64,000 nucleotides of DNA, from contig NZ_JALPVJ010000036.1 of NCBI RefSeq assembly GCF_023544445.1, positions 1 to 64,000 on the forward strand. The letters run 5' to 3'. The stretch comes from Actinoplanes sp. M2I2. Its GTDB lineage: Bacteria > Actinomycetota > Actinomycetes > Mycobacteriales > Micromonosporaceae. Each line of letters opens with the position of its first letter. Within the stretch, counting starts at the first letter, position 1. The notes under the pieces were generated by a model. It worked only from the letters and a program-made list of their open reading frames with translations, made no database searches and was not told the origin of the DNA. Of the stretch, positions 17,610 through 26,121 are shown one piece after another. The translations under genes and the position numbers were made by a program.

Positions 17610-18314
17610 TCAGCCCGTGACTTTCCACGAGGTGGCCCGCATGCCGGCGGTCCCGGTCCGGCCCACATCGGTGATCTCGACCAGCGCCATGCGGGCCGGG
17701 GTGGCCGCGGTGAGCACGCAGAGAACGGTCCCCTTGCGGACCGGGACGCCCGCCCCGGGGCCGATCGGGCTGGTCCGGATCGCCCGGGCGCACCCGGCCG
17801 CGTCCACGTCGGTGGTCTTGACCTGGCTGCCGCCGGCCGCGCCGGCCCCCAGCGTCAGGCTGGGTGGCTGGTCCCCGCAGCGGCTGTCGTACCGCAGGTC
17901 GCCGGCCTTCTCGGCGGCGTTCGAGCGCGGCTCGTCCAGGTCGAGGAAGAGCACGGCCGAGCAGCCGACCTGCACCCGCAACGGCTCCTGGGCGTACGAG
18001 ACGTCGAAGCTCTCCCCCTGGGGCCGGGCCACGGCCGCGGCCGCCGCCGGCGCGGGTCGTTCGAGTGCCGCCCGGGCCAGGTTGGACGCCCGCCAGGCGA
18101 CGAAGATCGCGACCCCGGCCACGTTCAGCGCGAACAGGGCGACGAGCAGGGCCACGAACGCGATCCCGGCGCGTTTCGGGCGCCGCCCGGCGATCCGCTC
18201 GGTCGGCCCGTCGGGGATCGGCGGCTCGATCCCGGGCTGCGGGCGGGCCGGGTTCATCGGGTAGGGGTCGCGAGGCCGGGACGGGTTGTTGTTGGAGGTG
18301 CGGAACATCGACAT
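17610..18314 (-). CDS. single-pass membrane protein, unknown
   Basis: This 234-aa protein has a Pro/Arg-rich cytosolic N-terminus (about 1-48), a transmembrane helix (about 50-72, AGIAFVALLVALFALNVAGVAIFVAW) and an outside domain of about 160 residues. The domain has four cysteines (VGCSAV, SRCGDQ, AGCARA, TVLCVL), probably two disulfides. It resembles no family I can name. It reads toward aspS on the same strand with an 84-bp gap. Confidence 0.68.
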   Translation of the reverse strand: MSMFRTSNNNPSRPRDPYPMNPARPQPGIEPPIPDGPTERIAGRRPKRAGIAFVALLVALFALNVAGVAIFVAWRASNLARAALERPAPAAAAAVARPQGESFDVSYAQEPLRVQVGCSAVLFLDLDEPRSNAAEKAGDLRYDSRCGDQPPSLTLGAGAAGGSQVKTTDVDAAGCARAIRTSPIGPGAGVPVRKGTVLCVLTAATPARMALVEITDVGRTGTAGMRATSWKVTG

Positions 18315-18353
18315 CAGCGGCTCCGAGCGGTCGGCAAACCGGATGAAGTGACC

Positions 18354-19760
18354 CTAAGGCGACGAAAGGCCCGGCTCCCATCCCTCCGCGAGGCGATTGA
18401 CAGCCGTCAGCACCGCGACGGCGCCCGGGACGGCCGCGTCGCTGATGTTCCCGTAGCCGAGAACCAGCCCCGGCGGGCCGGGCCGCACCCGGTAGTCGGC
18501 CAGCGTCATCACGTCGACGCCGGCCGCCCGCGCCGCCGCGGCCACCGCCGTCTCGTCGAGGCCGGGCCACGAGCAGACCACGTGCAGCCCGGCCGACACC
18601 CCCTGCGTCGTCGCGCCGGGCCGGCCCGCGGCCAGCGCGGCGAGCAGCAGGTCGCGGCGGGCGCGGTAGCGCTGACGGACCCGATGCAGGTGGCGGTCGT
18701 AGCGGCCGGCGGCCACGAACGAGGCGAAGGCGGCCTGGTCGATCGCCGGCGGACCGGCGCCGGCCTCCACCGCCGTACGCCAGCGGGCCGGGACCACGGC
18801 CCAGCCGACGCCGACGGCCGGCGCCAGCGTCTTGTGGGCCGACCCGGCCAGCACCACCCGCGACGGGTCGAGACCCTGCAGGCAGCCCACCGGCTTGCGG
18901 TCGTAGCGGAACTCGCTGTCGTACTCGTCCTCGACCACGAGGCCGTCGACGGCCCGGGCCCAGTCGATCAGGGCGGCGCGGCGGGCCGGCGACAGCACGA
19001 CCCCGGTCGGGAACTGATGGGCCGGCGAGCAGAGCACCACCCGTACGCCCGGGGGAAGCTCAGCCACCCGCAGCCCGTCGCCGTCCACCGGCACCGGCCG
19101 GACCCGCAGACCGGCCGCGGCGACCACCGAGCGCAGCGCGCCCCACCCGGGGTCCTCCACCGCGACCTCCCGGTGCCCGGCCGCCACCAGGCCCCGGGCG
19201 AGGCGGCCGACGGCGTCCCGGATGCCGCCGCAGACCACCACCGACGACGCCTCGGCGACCGCGCCCCGCGAGCGCACCAGATATTCGGCCAGCACGGCCC
19301 GCAACTCCGGAAGCCCGGCCGCGGGGAGATGGCCGAGGTCGGCGCCGGCCGCCGCCCGGGCCAGTGCGTCGGCCCACTGCCGTCGCGGGAAGGCCCGCAG
19401 ATCGGGCAGCCCGGGAGCCAGGTCGAACCGCGGCCGGACCGGTCCAGCCTCCCCGACCGGCGGCGCCGGGCCCGCACCGGGAGACCAGCGGACCCGGGTC
19501 GCCGAGCCGGTCCGCCCGGTCACGTAGCCCTCGGTCGCGAGCTGGGCGTAGGCCTGCGTCACGACCCACCGCGAGCAGCCCAGCACCGGCGCCAGCGCGC
19601 GGCTGGGTGGCAGCGCCGCGCCGGTCGGCAGGCGGCCGGACCGGATCGCCGCCCGCAGCGCCGAGGCCAGGGCGACGTGCCGCGGCCCGGAGGCGGGCAG
19701 GTCGAGCAGCGTCTCCCAGGCCTGGGTGGCGGCGAGCGAATTGGTCAGGGATTCCGGCAT
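18354..19760 (-). CDS. MocR/PdxR-type GntR regulator with aminotransferase domain
   Basis: This 468-aa protein has a GntR winged helix at the N-terminus (about residues 25-95: LASALRAAIRSGRLPTGAALPPSR, then GCSRWVVTQAYAQL). A fold-type I aminotransferase domain follows. The PLP Schiff-base Lys is in LAGSAHKTLAPAVG, with DEYDSEF as the conserved Asp/Tyr region. MocR regulators usually sense PLP or an amino-acid adduct and act on a divergent neighbour. Here the divergent neighbour is an aldo/keto reductase 47 bp away. A pyridoxal/pyridoxine link (PdxR) is plausible but not shown. TACGAT lies eight bases before the ATG with no Shine-Dalgarno, suggesting a leaderless message. Confidence 0.88.
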   Translation of the reverse strand: MPESLTNSLAATQAWETLLDLPASGPRHVALASALRAAIRSGRLPTGAALPPSRALAPVLGCSRWVVTQAYAQLATEGYVTGRTGSATRVRWSPGAGPAPPVGEAGPVRPRFDLAPGLPDLRAFPRRQWADALARAAAGADLGHLPAAGLPELRAVLAEYLVRSRGAVAEASSVVVCGGIRDAVGRLARGLVAAGHREVAVEDPGWGALRSVVAAAGLRVRPVPVDGDGLRVAELPPGVRVVLCSPAHQFPTGVVLSPARRAALIDWARAVDGLVVEDEYDSEFRYDRKPVGCLQGLDPSRVVLAGSAHKTLAPAVGVGWAVVPARWRTAVEAGAGPPAIDQAAFASFVAAGRYDRHLHRVRQRYRARRDLLLAALAAGRPGATTQGVSAGLHVVCSWPGLDETAVAAAARAAGVDVMTLADYRVRPGPPGLVLGYGNISDAAVPGAVAVLTAVNRLAEGWEPGLSSP

Positions 19761-19768
19761 CGAAATGG

Positions 19769-19806
19769 ATCGTACGACCGGACCGATCCGATCGTAGGGT
19801 CCGACG
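19769..19806. promoter_or_regulatory. divergent leaderless promoters with two direct repeats
   Basis: The 47-bp gap between the MocR gene and the reductase gene holds ATCGTA at 19769-19774 and again at 19791-19796, 22 bp apart (about two helical turns). TAGGGT (19795-19800) is a good -10 for the plus-strand gene, seven bases before its ATG. TACGAT on the other strand is a good -10 for the MocR gene, eight bases before its ATG. Tandem direct repeats over both -10 elements fit the MocR mode of binding. No repressor data can be read from sequence. Confidence 0.5.
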
Positions 19807-19807
19807 T

Positions 19808-20818
19808 ATGCGCTATCGATTCTTGGGCCGCACGTCGCTGGCCGTCAGTGAGCTCTGCCTGGGCGCCATGACCTTCGGGCGGGAGAGCGACGAAGAGACC
19901 AGCAACCGCATGATGGACCGGTTCGCCGAGGCCGGCGGGACGTTCCTCGACACGGCCGACGCGTACGGCGCCGGGCGGAGCGAGGAGATCGTCGGCCGCT
20001 GGCTCAAGCAGCACGACCGCGACGACTGGGTGATCTCGACCAAGGTGCGCTGGGGACCGGGCGGCAACCGGGAGGGGCTGGGCCGCAAGCACGTGCTGGC
20101 CGCGGCCGAGGGCAGCCTGCGCCGGCTCGGCACCGACCACATCGACCTCTACCACGTGCACGGGTGGGACCCGGCGGCGCCGGTCGAGGAGGTCGTACGC
20201 ACCCTCGACCTGCTGGTGACCAGCGGCAAGGTACGCCACCTGGCGGTCAGCAACTGGGCCGCGTGGCAGATCCAGAAGGCGCTCGGCGTCGCCGACAAGC
20301 GCGGGTGGGAGCCGTTCGCCGCGATCCAGCCGCGGTACAACCTGCTCGACCGGGAGTTCGAGTGGGAGCAGGGACCGCTCGCGGCCGACGCCGGGCTGGG
20401 AGTGCTGCCGTGGAGCCCGCTGCGGGGCGGGTGGCTGACCGGGCGCTACCGGCGGGGCGGCTCGGCCCCGGCCGGCAGCCGGATCGGCATGGCCGAGACC
20501 GAGAACTGGGGCGAGCGCTGGGCGGTCTACGACAACGACCGCACGTGGCGGGTGCTCGACGAGCTGATCGCGGTGGCCGGCGAGGCGGGCCGTGAGCCGG
20601 CCCAGGTCGCCCTCAACTGGCTGCTCGGCCGGCCCACGGTGACCGCGCCGATCATCGGGGCACGCGACCTGGCCCAGCTCGAGTCCAATCTCGGCGCGAC
20701 CGACTGGGACCTGGACACGGCGCTGGTCGCACGGCTCGACGCGGTGACCACGATCGACCCGTTGCCGTTCCCCTACGACACGCTGGCCGCCAGCGCCCAC
20801 AGCCCGGTCCGCGATTAG
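19808..20818 (+). CDS. aldo/keto reductase
   Basis: This 336-aa (beta/alpha)8 NADPH-dependent oxidoreductase carries the catalytic tetrad Asp/Tyr in DTADAYGAGRSEE, Lys in VISTKVRWG and His in DLYHVHGWDP. The cofactor-binding end is GPIIGARDLAQLESNLG-like (APIIGARDLAQLE). The ATG at 19808 is taken because homology begins at MRYRFLGRTSLAVSELCLG; longer in-frame codons upstream lie in the MocR gene. It diverges from the MocR gene, which may regulate it. Pyridoxal reductases belong to this superfamily, but the sequence alone does not fix the substrate. The stop overlaps the convergent ComB-like gene by 4 bp. Confidence 0.9.
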   Translation: MRYRFLGRTSLAVSELCLGAMTFGRESDEETSNRMMDRFAEAGGTFLDTADAYGAGRSEEIVGRWLKQHDRDDWVISTKVRWGPGGNREGLGRKHVLAAAEGSLRRLGTDHIDLYHVHGWDPAAPVEEVVRTLDLLVTSGKVRHLAVSNWAAWQIQKALGVADKRGWEPFAAIQPRYNLLDREFEWEQGPLAADAGLGVLPWSPLRGGWLTGRYRRGGSAPAGSRIGMAETENWGERWAVYDNDRTWRVLDELIAVAGEAGREPAQVALNWLLGRPTVTAPIIGARDLAQLESNLGATDWDLDTALVARLDAVTTIDPLPFPYDTLAASAHSPVRD

Positions 20819-21582
20819 CCGGCGGGCACGAACCAGCCGTCGCGCAGCACCGGGACGACCGGGCCGGCGCCGACGGCGGCGGCCACCGTGACGTCGCCCC
20901 CGAACCCGTTGACCCGCAGCTCGCGACCGCTCATCGATTCCGGCAGGGCGGTCGCGAGCCCGTCGGCCACCCCGCGGTACGCCGCCACCGCGGTCAGCGC
21001 CTCGGGCGAGAAACCGGCCACCCCGCCCAGCTCGGCCAGCCGGGCCAGGAAGGCGCCCGCGCCCCACAGATCCTCGACCGCCGGGCGCAACGACCCGTCG
21101 GGCCAGCGCTCGCCGGCGGCCACCACCGCCACCGGCCGGCCCTCGGCCCGTTCGGCCACCCAGGCCGCCGCGGTCGCCGCGTTGCGCAGGCAGACGCCGA
21201 CGACGGTGCAGCCCGCGTCGGCGAGACGGGCCGAGATGGCCGAGCCGTTGGGCGACGGCAGCACGAGCCGGTCGATCTTCGCCGCTTCCAGATCGGTGTT
21301 CAGGATGCTCTCGGGCGACAGGGTGATCTGGCCGGGCCCGGCCTGCGACCGCAGCACCGCCAGCATGGCCCCGTGCAGCCGGGCCACCGCCACGGCCGAG
21401 TCGTCCCGCCACCGGTACGGCAGGACGCTGATGCCCTGCTCGACGGCCACCGTCAACGTGGTCGTGAAGGACAGCACGTCCACCACGGCGACGTAGGCGG
21501 CGCCGGGGGCCACCGCGTCGGCGCCCACCGGCCCCCAGTCGAAGCGCACCCGGAAGACAGCCTGACCATCGTTGACCATCAT
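20815..21582 (-). CDS. 2-phosphosulfolactate phosphatase (ComB)-family protein
   Basis: The protein has 255 aa. The ComB fold is recognised by YVAVVDVLSFTTTLTVAVEQG near the N-terminus, LPSPNGSAI with the conserved Ser-Pro-Asn-Gly, and VGVCLRNA with a conserved Cys. ComB dephosphorylates 2-phosphosulfolactate in archaeal coenzyme M synthesis. Actinobacteria make no coenzyme M, so the substrate here must differ. AGGAGGG lies before two adjacent ATGs (21580-21582 and 21577-21579); either could be used. It is last in a minus-strand run after the D-amino-acid deaminase-like gene, pointing to a role in the same degradation route. Confidence 0.82.
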   Translation of the reverse strand: MMVNDGQAVFRVRFDWGPVGADAVAPGAAYVAVVDVLSFTTTLTVAVEQGISVLPYRWRDDSAVAVARLHGAMLAVLRSQAGPGQITLSPESILNTDLEAAKIDRLVLPSPNGSAISARLADAGCTVVGVCLRNAATAAAWVAERAEGRPVAVVAAGERWPDGSLRPAVEDLWGAGAFLARLAELGGVAGFSPEALTAVAAYRGVADGLATALPESMSGRELRVNGFGGDVTVAAAVGAGPVVPVLRDGWFVPAG

Positions 21583-21620
21583 CGATCCCTCCTGAGCGTG
21601 GTCCACCGGCGGCAACGCGA

Positions 21621-22823
21621 TCAGAAGTAGGTCTCGAGCACGTCGACCACGCGCTGGTCGTCGTCGACCACCGGGATGTGCCGCCATTTGTCGAAGGCCG
21701 TGCACGGGTGCGAGATCCCGAACCGCACCAGATCCCCCGGCTCCAGCTGGGCGTCCCCGGTGGACAGATAGGTGTGGTGGTCGTTCAGTTTGGTCACCTC
21801 GATGCCGGTGGCGGCGGCCCCGGAACCGTCCGGCCGCCGGATCTCCCGGGGCACCGGCAGCCCCTCGTCGAACGGCGCGTCCCGCTTGCCCAGACCGGCC
21901 AGGGCCAGCCCCGGCTCGGGCGCCGAGATCACCTGCGCCCAGAGCTCGAGCGCGGCGGCGAGCGGCCCCTCCTCGGGCACCCGCAGGAAGGGCGTGCGCT
22001 CCCGGTAGAACCCGTCGTCGTGGGTGACCGAGGCGCCGCTGCGCAGCACCAGCGTGGCGTCCCCGGCGACCGGGGCGATCCGCGCGACGACCCGGTCGAA
22101 CCAGGCGCTGCCGCCGGCCGACAGGATCGGGCGCCGGGGCAGCAGACCGGACCCGGCCAGCCGCCGGAACCCGGCCACGACCTGGTCCAGGAAGTCGTCC
22201 ACCTCGGCCTCGGTGCGCAGCTGACCCTCGTACGCGGTGAGGCCGGCCGGCTCCAGGCCGGGCGCGCCGGCGACGGCCCGGGCCACCACTTCCAGCCCCT
22301 CGACGGTCCGCACCCCGGTACGCCCGTGGTCGTGCCCCAGCTCGGCCAGGACCCGCAGCGGACCCGCCGAGGCCGCCTGGGCCGCCACGGTCACCCCGGC
22401 CACCGAGTCGACCTGGAAGTACACCTCCCAGCCGGCCGCGCCCTCCTCGGCCAGCCACCGCAGCGCCGTCGGGTCGAGCACCTCGTTGGCGATGACCACC
22501 CGGGGCACGCCGAGGCGCCGCAGCACCAGCGCCTGGCTGGGCGTGGCGACCGTCATCGCCCACGCGCCCGCCTCGAGCTGCCGGGCCAGCAGACCCGGGG
22601 CCATGGTCGTCTTGGCGTGCGGGGCCAGCTCCCAGCCGTGCCGCCGCGCGTACGCGGCCATGGTCGCGATGTTCGCCTCGGCCGCGTCGCGCCGCAGCAC
22701 CAGCAGCGGCCAGGTGAACTGCCCGCCGAAGATGCTCGGCCCGGCGGCGACCGAGAAGGTGCCCTCCGGCACCCAGAACCCCTTGTCGCGCCAGTCGACG
22801 ACCACGTCAGGAACCTTCATCAT
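21621..22823 (-). CDS. D-amino-acid deaminase / D-threonine aldolase-like PLP enzyme
   Basis: This 400-aa protein has the alanine-racemase N-terminal TIM barrel, with the PLP Lys in LAPHAKTTMAPGL (about residue 70). A C-terminal D-serine-dehydratase-like domain ends in ISHPCTAFDKW. Its His and Cys match the metal ligands of eukaryotic D-serine dehydratase and D-threonine aldolase. Such enzymes deaminate or cleave beta-hydroxy D-amino acids. It overlaps the hemerythrin gene upstream by 17 bp and is followed 38 bp later by the ComB-like gene. RidA, encoded nearby on the other strand, would clear the enamine that a dehydratase releases, which favours deaminase over aldolase. Confidence 0.85.
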   Translation of the reverse strand: MMKVPDVVVDWRDKGFWVPEGTFSVAAGPSIFGGQFTWPLLVLRRDAAEANIATMAAYARRHGWELAPHAKTTMAPGLLARQLEAGAWAMTVATPSQALVLRRLGVPRVVIANEVLDPTALRWLAEEGAAGWEVYFQVDSVAGVTVAAQAASAGPLRVLAELGHDHGRTGVRTVEGLEVVARAVAGAPGLEPAGLTAYEGQLRTEAEVDDFLDQVVAGFRRLAGSGLLPRRPILSAGGSAWFDRVVARIAPVAGDATLVLRSGASVTHDDGFYRERTPFLRVPEEGPLAAALELWAQVISAPEPGLALAGLGKRDAPFDEGLPVPREIRRPDGSGAAATGIEVTKLNDHHTYLSTGDAQLEPGDLVRFGISHPCTAFDKWRHIPVVDDDQRVVDVLETYF

Positions 22824-23244
22824 GACCTACCTCGATCCCGAGATCGCCGAGCGGCTCCACCGCGTTGAGCACGCCGGTCAGGCGCTTCTCCTCGCCGATG
22901 AAATGGGTTTCGAGCACCGCGCTGAGCCCGTCCAGCTCCTCGTGGGTGGTGGCCGCCTCGAGCCGCCGCAGCATCCCGCCGATGATCTCGTGGTCGCGGC
23001 GCAGGTCGTCGAGGAAGGACGCCAGCTCGGGATGACGCCGGGCCAGCAGCGGGAACACGTTCGCGTCCTCCGCCGTGTGGTGCCGGGTCACCGCCGTACA
23101 CAGGGTGAGACAGTGCAGCCGCAGGTCGCGGCCCTCGTCCAGGGCGTCGTAGAGGTCGTCGACCATCTCGCGCAGGCGCAGGTGCGCGCCGACCAGCTGA
23201 TTGCCGTAGGCGCGGAAACGCGCCCGCTCATCGTCGTAGTCCAT
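22807..23244 (-). CDS. hemerythrin HHE-domain protein
   Basis: This 145-aa four-helix protein carries the diiron ligand pattern of the HHE cation-binding family: HLRLRE in helix 1, HHTAEDANVFP in helix 2, DHEIIGG in helix 3 and HFIGEEKRL in helix 4. Such proteins bind O2 or act in oxidative or nitrosative sensing in actinomycetes. It overlaps the PLP-enzyme gene by 17 bp, so the two are translated from one message. Why an oxygen-binding protein heads this group is not evident. Confidence 0.88.
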   Translation of the reverse strand: MDYDDERARFRAYGNQLVGAHLRLREMVDDLYDALDEGRDLRLHCLTLCTAVTRHHTAEDANVFPLLARRHPELASFLDDLRRDHEIIGGMLRRLEAATTHEELDGLSAVLETHFIGEEKRLTGVLNAVEPLGDLGIEVGHDEGS

Positions 23245-23315
23245 ACGCCCCGCAGCTCATCAGACCGGGCCTCGAAGAGTCAACGCCGGCGGCCCGGCGG
23301 GCTGCCGGCCCGTGG

Positions 23316-24851
23316 TCACGGTCGCGGCAGGCGAGCGGTCATCGCGGCGAGCTCGGCGAGGCGATCGGCCCGGTCGCGGGGGTTGCCGGGAGCGTCGGGC
23401 CGCGCGTCCCACGGCCGCGGGCCGGTGAGCGGGCGGTAGTCGACGCCGAGCGCGTCGAGCCGGGCCAGATGGCCGGGCAGCCGGGCCTCGAACGACTCGT
23501 ACGACCGGCCCGGCGTGTCCCACACCGCCTCGGCGAACGCACAGAGCCGCGGATAGGTCTGGTAGTCCACCCGCCGCGCCGACTCCAGGTGCTCGGTCCA
23601 GACGTTGGCCTGCCCGCCGAGGACGAGCTCCCGCCGCTCCGCCGGCAACCCTTCCGGTACGGGGGTGAAGGCGTACACGTCGGCCAGGGTCAGCCGGGTG
23701 CCGACCGGCGTCGGCTCCCCCGGGTCGTCGGACTGGCGGTAGTCGAGGTAGACCGCGAGGTCGGGGCAGGACACGACCTCGTGCCCGAGCCTCGCCGCGA
23801 CCAGGGCCGGCTCCGCCCCGCGCCAGGCGGCCACCACGGCCCCGCGCGGGGCGCCACCCTCGAGGATCTCGTCCCAGCCGTAGACCCGGCGCCCGCGCGA
23901 CGCCAGGTGCCCGGCCATCAGCGCGGTGAACGCGGGCTGCCGGTCCTCGCCGCCCCACTCGCCGGTCGGGCACTCGTCCCCGCCGATGCCGATCAGCTCG
24001 GACGGGAAGAGGTCGCAGAGGTGGTCGAGCACCGCCCGGCAGAAGTCCAGCGCCTCGTCGCCCAGGTTGAGCACGTGCGGGGAGATCCCCCAGCTCGTGC
24101 GCACCCCGCCCGCGAACCCGTTGCCCAGGGTCGGGTACGCGGCCACAGCGGCCTGCATGTGCCCGGGCATGTCGACCTCGGGGACGACCCGCACGTGCCG
24201 TTCGGCCGCGTAGGCGACGATCTCGCGCAGGTCGTCGGCCGTGTAGAACCCGCCGTGCGGACGGCCGTCGAACCGGGCGTGCTGCCGGGCGCCCAGCATC
24301 GACTCGGCCCGCCAGGCGCCGACCTCGGTCAGCCGCGGCCACCCGGGCACCTCGAGCCGCCAGCCCTGGTCGTCGGTCAAGTGCAGGTGCAGCACGTTGA
24401 GCTTGTGGAAGGCGGCCAGGTCGATGAAGCGCAGTACCTCGGCGACGGGCCGGAAGTGGCGGGCCACGTCCAGCAGCACGCCGCGCCAGCCGAACCCCGG
24501 ACGGTCGGTGATCGTCCCGGCCGGGACCGGCCAGCCGGTCGGACCGGCCCGGCGCAGCGCCGCCGGCGGCAGGAGCTGCCGCAGGGTCTGACCGCCGTAG
24601 AAGACGCCGGCCGGCGACCCGCCGGTGATCTCGAGCCGCTCCGGTGCGCACGTCAGGACGTACGCCTCGGGCCCGAGAGCCGGATCCACCCGCAAGCGGA
24701 CGCCGCCCTCGCCCGGCGCAAGCGGGCAGCGCAGCGCGGAGCGAAGCCAGGAGGCGACCCCGGCCAGCTCGGCCGGCGCCTCGAGCGGGGTCGACGGGCC
24801 GAGCGCGAAGGCGCCGCCGGCCGGGACCACCGAGACCGGCTGAGGAATCAT
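23316..24851 (-). CDS. beta-N-acetylhexosaminidase, GH20
   Basis: This 511-aa protein has an N-terminal GH20b-like domain (about 1-125) and a TIM barrel with HLHLTDDQGWRLE and the catalytic Asp-Glu in GIGGDECPTGEWG (about residues 287-299). It also has the ANVWTEHL motif that lines the substrate pocket. It removes terminal GlcNAc or GalNAc with a substrate-assisted mechanism. No signal peptide is visible at the chosen start (MIPQPVSVVPAGG), so a cytosolic enzyme acting on imported chito-oligosaccharides or muropeptides is likely. TAAGGT lies seven bases before the ATG and no Shine-Dalgarno is seen, suggesting a leaderless message. It diverges from the deacetylase gene. Confidence 0.93.
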   Translation of the reverse strand: MIPQPVSVVPAGGAFALGPSTPLEAPAELAGVASWLRSALRCPLAPGEGGVRLRVDPALGPEAYVLTCAPERLEITGGSPAGVFYGGQTLRQLLPPAALRRAGPTGWPVPAGTITDRPGFGWRGVLLDVARHFRPVAEVLRFIDLAAFHKLNVLHLHLTDDQGWRLEVPGWPRLTEVGAWRAESMLGARQHARFDGRPHGGFYTADDLREIVAYAAERHVRVVPEVDMPGHMQAAVAAYPTLGNGFAGGVRTSWGISPHVLNLGDEALDFCRAVLDHLCDLFPSELIGIGGDECPTGEWGGEDRQPAFTALMAGHLASRGRRVYGWDEILEGGAPRGAVVAAWRGAEPALVAARLGHEVVSCPDLAVYLDYRQSDDPGEPTPVGTRLTLADVYAFTPVPEGLPAERRELVLGGQANVWTEHLESARRVDYQTYPRLCAFAEAVWDTPGRSYESFEARLPGHLARLDALGVDYRPLTGPRPWDARPDAPGNPRDRADRLAELAAMTARLPRP

Positions 24852-24896
24852 GATCACTACCTTAGATTCGAGTAGGGTCGGCACGGGGAGGGTGGC
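24852..24896. promoter_or_regulatory. divergent promoter region, GH20 / deacetylase
   Basis: This 45-bp gap contains a -10-like TAAGGT for the minus-strand GH20 gene (leaderless). It also holds TAGGGT plus a GGGGAGGG ribosome-binding site for the plus-strand deacetylase gene. The short shared space suggests the two are regulated together. No convincing operator palindrome was found. Confidence 0.4.
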
Positions 24897-26099
24897 ATGA
24901 CCTACGACCTGCTGCTGGCCGGTGGCGACCCGTTCGACGTGGCCGTCACCGACGGGCTCATCGCCGCGGTCGGGCCCGGTCTGCCGCGCGACGCCCGGGT
25001 CGTGGCCGACGTGTCCGGCAAGCTGGTCACCCCCGGGCTGATCGACCTGCACACGCATGTCGGACCGGGCTACTGGGGCATCGACCCCGACCCGATCGCC
25101 TGGCGTACGGGCGTCACCACCTGGGTCGACGCCGGGTCGGCCGGGGCCTACACGTTCGAGGGGCTGCGCCGGGCCCGCACCGACGTCCGGGTGCCGGTGC
25201 TGCTCAACATCTCGGCGGTCGGGCTGGCCGGGCGCACGGGCGAGAGCCGCGACCTCAGTAACTGCGACGTGCCGCTGGCCGTGGACACGGTGCAGCAGCA
25301 CCGCTCGGTGATCCGCGGCGTCAAGGTGCGCATCGACCGGGACACCGTCGGCGAGAACGGCGTGGAACCGCTGCGCCGCGGCCTCGCCGTGGGTGAGGCC
25401 TGCGGCATCCCCGTGATGGTCCACATCGGCACGACACCACCCGCGCTCGACGAGGTGCTCGACCTGCTGCGGCCGGGCGACATCGTCACCCACTGCGCCA
25501 GCGGGCTGGCCGCGCCGCTCGGACCGGCCGTGCGCGCGGCGGTCGACCGCGGGGTGCTGCTCGACCTCGGGCACGGCTCGGGCGCGTTCGCCTTCGACGT
25601 CCTGGAAAGGCAGCTCGAGCTCGGGCTGGGACCGGCCACGGTGTCGACCGACCTGCACTGCCGCTCGCTGCCCGGTCCGGTGTTCGACCTGCCGACCACG
25701 ATGGCCAAGCTGCTCGCCGTCGGGGTGCCGCTGGCCGACGTGCTCGACGCGGTGACCGTACGACCGGCCCGGGCGCTCGGCCTGCCCGGCGGCTCGCTCG
25801 CCGTGGGCGCCCCGGCCGACGTCGCGGTCTTCGACGTGCGGGCCGAGGAGCATCAGGTCGTCGACTCGCATCTGCAGGTGCGCACGGCCCCCCTGCGGCT
25901 GGTCAACGTGGCGACGTACGTGGGCGGGCGCCTCCTGCCGCCTTCGTGGCCGCAGGACCCGCCCCCGTGGGTTCTCCTCACTCCCGCGCAGCACGACGCC
26001 CTGGCGCGGCGCCGGCGGGCGCTGCGCGACCTGCTGAACGAACCGCTCGTCGACGCCTCCGGGCTGGCCGAACAGTTCCCCCGAACCACCGACCGGTAA
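24897..26099 (+). CDS. amidohydrolase/deacetylase-family metallohydrolase
   Basis: This 400-aa amidohydrolase-superfamily enzyme of the EF_0837/AHA_3915-like subgroup has the first metal pair in LIDLHTHVG (about residues 49-57) and a probable carboxylated Lys in RGVKVRID. Further ligands are the His in MVHIG and THCASG, and the Asp in TVSTDLHC. It ends with a urease-type composite domain (GSLAVGAPADVAVFDV). Subgroup members hydrolyse N-acetylated D-amino acids or similar amides. The ATG follows a clear GGGGAGGG. RidA follows 22 bp later in the same direction. With the divergent PLP deaminase, this fits release of a D-amino acid followed by deamination. Confidence 0.85.
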   Translation: MTYDLLLAGGDPFDVAVTDGLIAAVGPGLPRDARVVADVSGKLVTPGLIDLHTHVGPGYWGIDPDPIAWRTGVTTWVDAGSAGAYTFEGLRRARTDVRVPVLLNISAVGLAGRTGESRDLSNCDVPLAVDTVQQHRSVIRGVKVRIDRDTVGENGVEPLRRGLAVGEACGIPVMVHIGTTPPALDEVLDLLRPGDIVTHCASGLAAPLGPAVRAAVDRGVLLDLGHGSGAFAFDVLERQLELGLGPATVSTDLHCRSLPGPVFDLPTTMAKLLAVGVPLADVLDAVTVRPARALGLPGGSLAVGAPADVAVFDVRAEEHQVVDSHLQVRTAPLRLVNVATYVGGRLLPPSWPQDPPPWVLLTPAQHDALARRRRALRDLLNEPLVDASGLAEQFPRTTDR

Positions 26100-26121
26100 C
26101 CACGACACCAGGAGAACCCCC

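Noticed and set aside
15054..19871. Very long open frame on the plus strand opposite aspS and its neighbours
   Set aside because: It is antisense to well-supported genes and its product is Arg/Gly/His-rich. In DNA this GC-rich, the frame complementary to third-position G/C stays open by chance.
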